23,618 nt of DNA from Thermodesulfobacteriota bacterium. Lineage in GTDB: Bacteria > Desulfobacterota > DSM-4660 > Desulfatiglandales > Desulfatiglandaceae. The position numbers and the translations under genes were made by a program. Shown in pieces: positions 21,740 through 23,618 of this stretch. Below the pieces are notes generated by a model. It was not told the origin of the DNA, did not search any database, and saw nothing but the letters and a program-made list of their open reading frames with translations. Position 1 is the stretch's first letter; every line of letters starts with the position of its first letter. The stretch spans positions 1 to 23,618 of the forward strand of contig JANQDY010000158.1 of NCBI GenBank assembly GCA_028278625.1, in the 5' to 3' direction.

Positions 21740-23482
21740 TCATCCCCTCAGTTTGCGATAGAGTGTCGCCCTGCTGATGCCGAGGGACCTGGCGGCCTGG
21801 CTTTTGTTACCATTCGATTTTTCCAGGATTTCCTGGGCAATCTGTCTTTCAATACTTGTCAGCTTCTGGCCATCGAAGTTCTCGCTGCCATACCAGCCCC
21901 CACTCCCTTTGGCCGGGAAGAAGCCCTCTAATTGCGCTTTGCCAAGTCGCCGGGCATCGCCCAGCCGGGCCAGAGAGTACTGTATGGCATTCTTCAATTC
22001 CCTTATGTTTCCCGGCCAATCATATTGCATGAGCATTTCGCTGTATTTCGGGGACACATCCGGTACATCTATTTGAAAAAAAAGGGAGAATTCAACAAGG
22101 AAGTTTCGGGTCAATTCTTGGATATCTTCTTTCCTTTCCCGTAATGGAGGTAAGACAATCTTGAATACATTGAGCCTGTAAAACAGATCCGCTCTGAATA
22201 GATTCTTTTGTATCAGATCAAAAAGGTTTTTATTGGTGGCCGCAACGATCTTTACATCAAATGAAATGGGCTGTCTGCCTCCGACCCTTTCGATGGCTCG
22301 TGTCTCAATGGCCCTCAGCATCTTGGCTTGCATGGAGGGGGACATTTCGCCGATCTCATCAAGAAAAAGGGTGCCGCTGTTGGCGAGTTCAAATTTGCCG
22401 ATGTGGGTGCGCTCGGCTCCCGTAAACGCCCCTTTTTCATGACCGAAAAGGGTGGATTCCAGGAGATCGTGTGGAATTGCGGCACAGTTGATCACCACAA
22501 AAGGATTTCTTTTTCTCGGGCTTTCATTATGAATACTCTGTGCAATGACCTCCTTTCCGGAGCCGCTTTCGCCTTCTATGATCACGCAGGCGTCCGTTCT
22601 GGAAGCCACCCTTATCATATCCTTTATCTCCAGCATCTTCCTGCTTGATCCGACCATCTTGGAAGTATCGTATTTCGGTTTGTCACCGGCCAGATTCTGA
22701 AATGCTTCGGTAAGCTGTCTCACGTTCTTTATTTGAATGATCACACCGAGGGCCTTTCCCCGATCCTTTTTCATTGTTTTGATATTGGCCAGGTACATTC
22801 GATCTCCGATTTGGCAATCTATTTCCCTCGCCACTTGTTTTTTGGAGTTCAGCGCCTGGATCACGACCTGCTCAACGCCTTTCAAGCTTTTCACATTACC
22901 AAGGTCCAATTTCTCCTTTGGCAGCCCTTTGATGTTCAAGATACCTCGGGCCACTGAATTGTGTTCTACGATTTTCATCTCCCGGTTCAAGACAATAACG
23001 CCGTCTTCCAGAGCGTTCATGGCCACCTGAAGGGAATTTGCCAGAACAAACTGGTCCTGCCTCGCCTCGTCCAGTTCTATAAGGTTCTTAATCGCCGTTG
23101 TCGCCGCAACCGTAACCGCCAGGGTATGTGAATTAGGAAGCGTGTTGGCACCGGTTACTCCCAGAACTCCGATGAGAGAATGGTTCCGGGGAGAAAAGAT
23201 GGGCGCATAGGCCCCCGAAACATAATGCAGGAGGGAAGAGAAGTGCTCACAGCCCGTTATTTGAATCGGTTTCAACAGATCCTTGACCAATGAAAAACCA
23301 CAGGTCCCCACATGCTTTTCTTCAAAACATATGCCTTCCCGAATCTTATATCTTCTTGAGCGCTGAAAATCTGCTCTTTGTCCGATACGAAGAAGATGAT
23401 AGCCCCCTGAATCGTAGAGAACCACCAGGTATCTCGTTTTCTCAAGGGCATTGTAAATGCTCTCCATAATCGGCCGTGCCAT
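21740..23482 (-). CDS. Sigma-54-dependent transcriptional activator, AcoR-like (GAF-PAS-AAA+-HTH)
   Basis: The product is 580 residues. A GAF-like sensor domain covers about 1-135 (the opening ARPIMESIY matches the AcoR family). A PAS domain follows at about 148-255. The sigma-54 AAA+ domain spans about 275-505, with Walker A GESGSGKE (304-311), the sigma-54 loop GAFTGA (351-356), Walker B FLDE (373-376) and WPGNIREL (489-496). A Fis-type HTH closes the protein (GNKSQAARSLGISRATLYRKL, about 558-578). It would drive the operon from the sigma-54 promoter at 21570-21585 in response to a small ligand sensed by GAF or PAS. The ATG at 23482 lacks a clear ribosome binding site; the frame is open for 17 further codons upstream but holds no ATG, GTG or TTG there, so the N-terminus is short compared with AcoR. 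Confidence 0.92.
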   Translation of the reverse strand: MARPIMESIYNALEKTRYLVVLYDSGGYHLLRIGQRADFQRSRRYKIREGICFEEKHVGTCGFSLVKDLLKPIQITGCEHFSSLLHYVSGAYAPIFSPRNHSLIGVLGVTGANTLPNSHTLAVTVAATTAIKNLIELDEARQDQFVLANSLQVAMNALEDGVIVLNREMKIVEHNSVARGILNIKGLPKEKLDLGNVKSLKGVEQVVIQALNSKKQVAREIDCQIGDRMYLANIKTMKKDRGKALGVIIQIKNVRQLTEAFQNLAGDKPKYDTSKMVGSSRKMLEIKDMIRVASRTDACVIIEGESGSGKEVIAQSIHNESPRKRNPFVVINCAAIPHDLLESTLFGHEKGAFTGAERTHIGKFELANSGTLFLDEIGEMSPSMQAKMLRAIETRAIERVGGRQPISFDVKIVAATNKNLFDLIQKNLFRADLFYRLNVFKIVLPPLRERKEDIQELTRNFLVEFSLFFQIDVPDVSPKYSEMLMQYDWPGNIRELKNAIQYSLARLGDARRLGKAQLEGFFPAKGSGGWYGSENFDGQKLTSIERQIAQEILEKSNGNKSQAARSLGISRATLYRKLRG

Positions 23483-23618
23483 GTCGACCAGCCGTTTATG
23501 CTTCTTTATCCGATTCTGATCAGTGATTTCCGGTTAGGTATTTGCATAAAATTCTGAAATATTTTTGTTATTTGAGTAGGTTGGCTCATAATTTGGAGCG
23601 GTCTCTCTCTTAATCATC
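23483..23618. other. Edge region upstream of the activator gene, no gene seen
   Basis: An AT-rich stretch of 136 bases that should hold the promoter of the activator gene. No -35/-10 or -24/-12 pair of good quality was found. It runs into the end of the window. Confidence 0.4.

Overview
The window looks like a chromosomal segment from an anaerobic, menaquinone-respiring Gram-negative bacterium, most likely one of the Desulfobacterota (sulfate-reducing or syntrophic former Deltaproteobacteria). The pointers are a tungsten/molybdenum-type aldehyde:ferredoxin oxidoreductase, a membrane iron-sulfur ETF:menaquinone oxidoreductase, a TRAP transporter, two sigma-54 type promoters and a PEP-CTERM exported protein. 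No rRNA, tRNA, CRISPR array or insertion sequence was seen. The taxonomic call is an inference from gene content.

Left part (1-4192). Two doubtful small ORFs lie on the minus strand at the edge. Next come three plus-strand genes: a secreted protein made of repeated fibronectin-like modules, a MarC-family membrane protein, and a PEP-CTERM protein with a propeller-like body. Between the first two lies the stranded C-terminal end of a response-regulator receiver domain, which now contains a near-consensus sigma-70 promoter for the marC-like gene. The PEP-CTERM gene has its own sigma-54 type promoter and upstream dyads.

Main part (4312-21489, all minus strand). Fourteen genes lie head to tail in what appears to be one catabolic operon. 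In transcription order they are: a succinyl-CoA-synthetase-like beta subunit, a small cysteine-containing ferredoxin-like protein, the matching alpha subunit, an acyl-CoA dehydrogenase, a class III CoA-transferase, EtfB, EtfA, an ETF:menaquinone oxidoreductase, an MmgE/PrpD-family enzyme, a fused TRAP permease (DctQM), an iron-type alcohol dehydrogenase, a TRAP binding protein (DctP), an aldehyde:ferredoxin oxidoreductase and a MoaD/ThiS-like protein with a C-terminal GGG. A near-consensus sigma-54 promoter (CGGCACG-N4-TTGCT on the minus strand) lies 70 bases before the first gene. A perfect 17-base dyad lies about 135-151 bases further upstream, where an enhancer-binding protein would be expected to bind. 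The gene upstream (21740-23482) encodes such an activator (GAF, PAS, sigma-54 AAA+ and Fis-type HTH domains, AcoR-like).

How the genes may work together (inference): a carboxylate enters through the TRAP system. An alcohol or aldehyde intermediate is oxidised by the iron alcohol dehydrogenase and the aldehyde oxidoreductase. An acid is activated to its CoA ester by the ligase and/or the CoA-transferase. The acyl-CoA is oxidised to an enoyl-CoA, with electrons passing through ETF and the membrane oxidoreductase to menaquinone. The MmgE/PrpD enzyme adds a dehydratase, decarboxylase or isomerase step. There is no thiolase or crotonase, so this is not ordinary beta-oxidation. The substrate cannot be read from the sequence; a branched or unsaturated C4-C6 mono- or dicarboxylate would fit the enzyme set.
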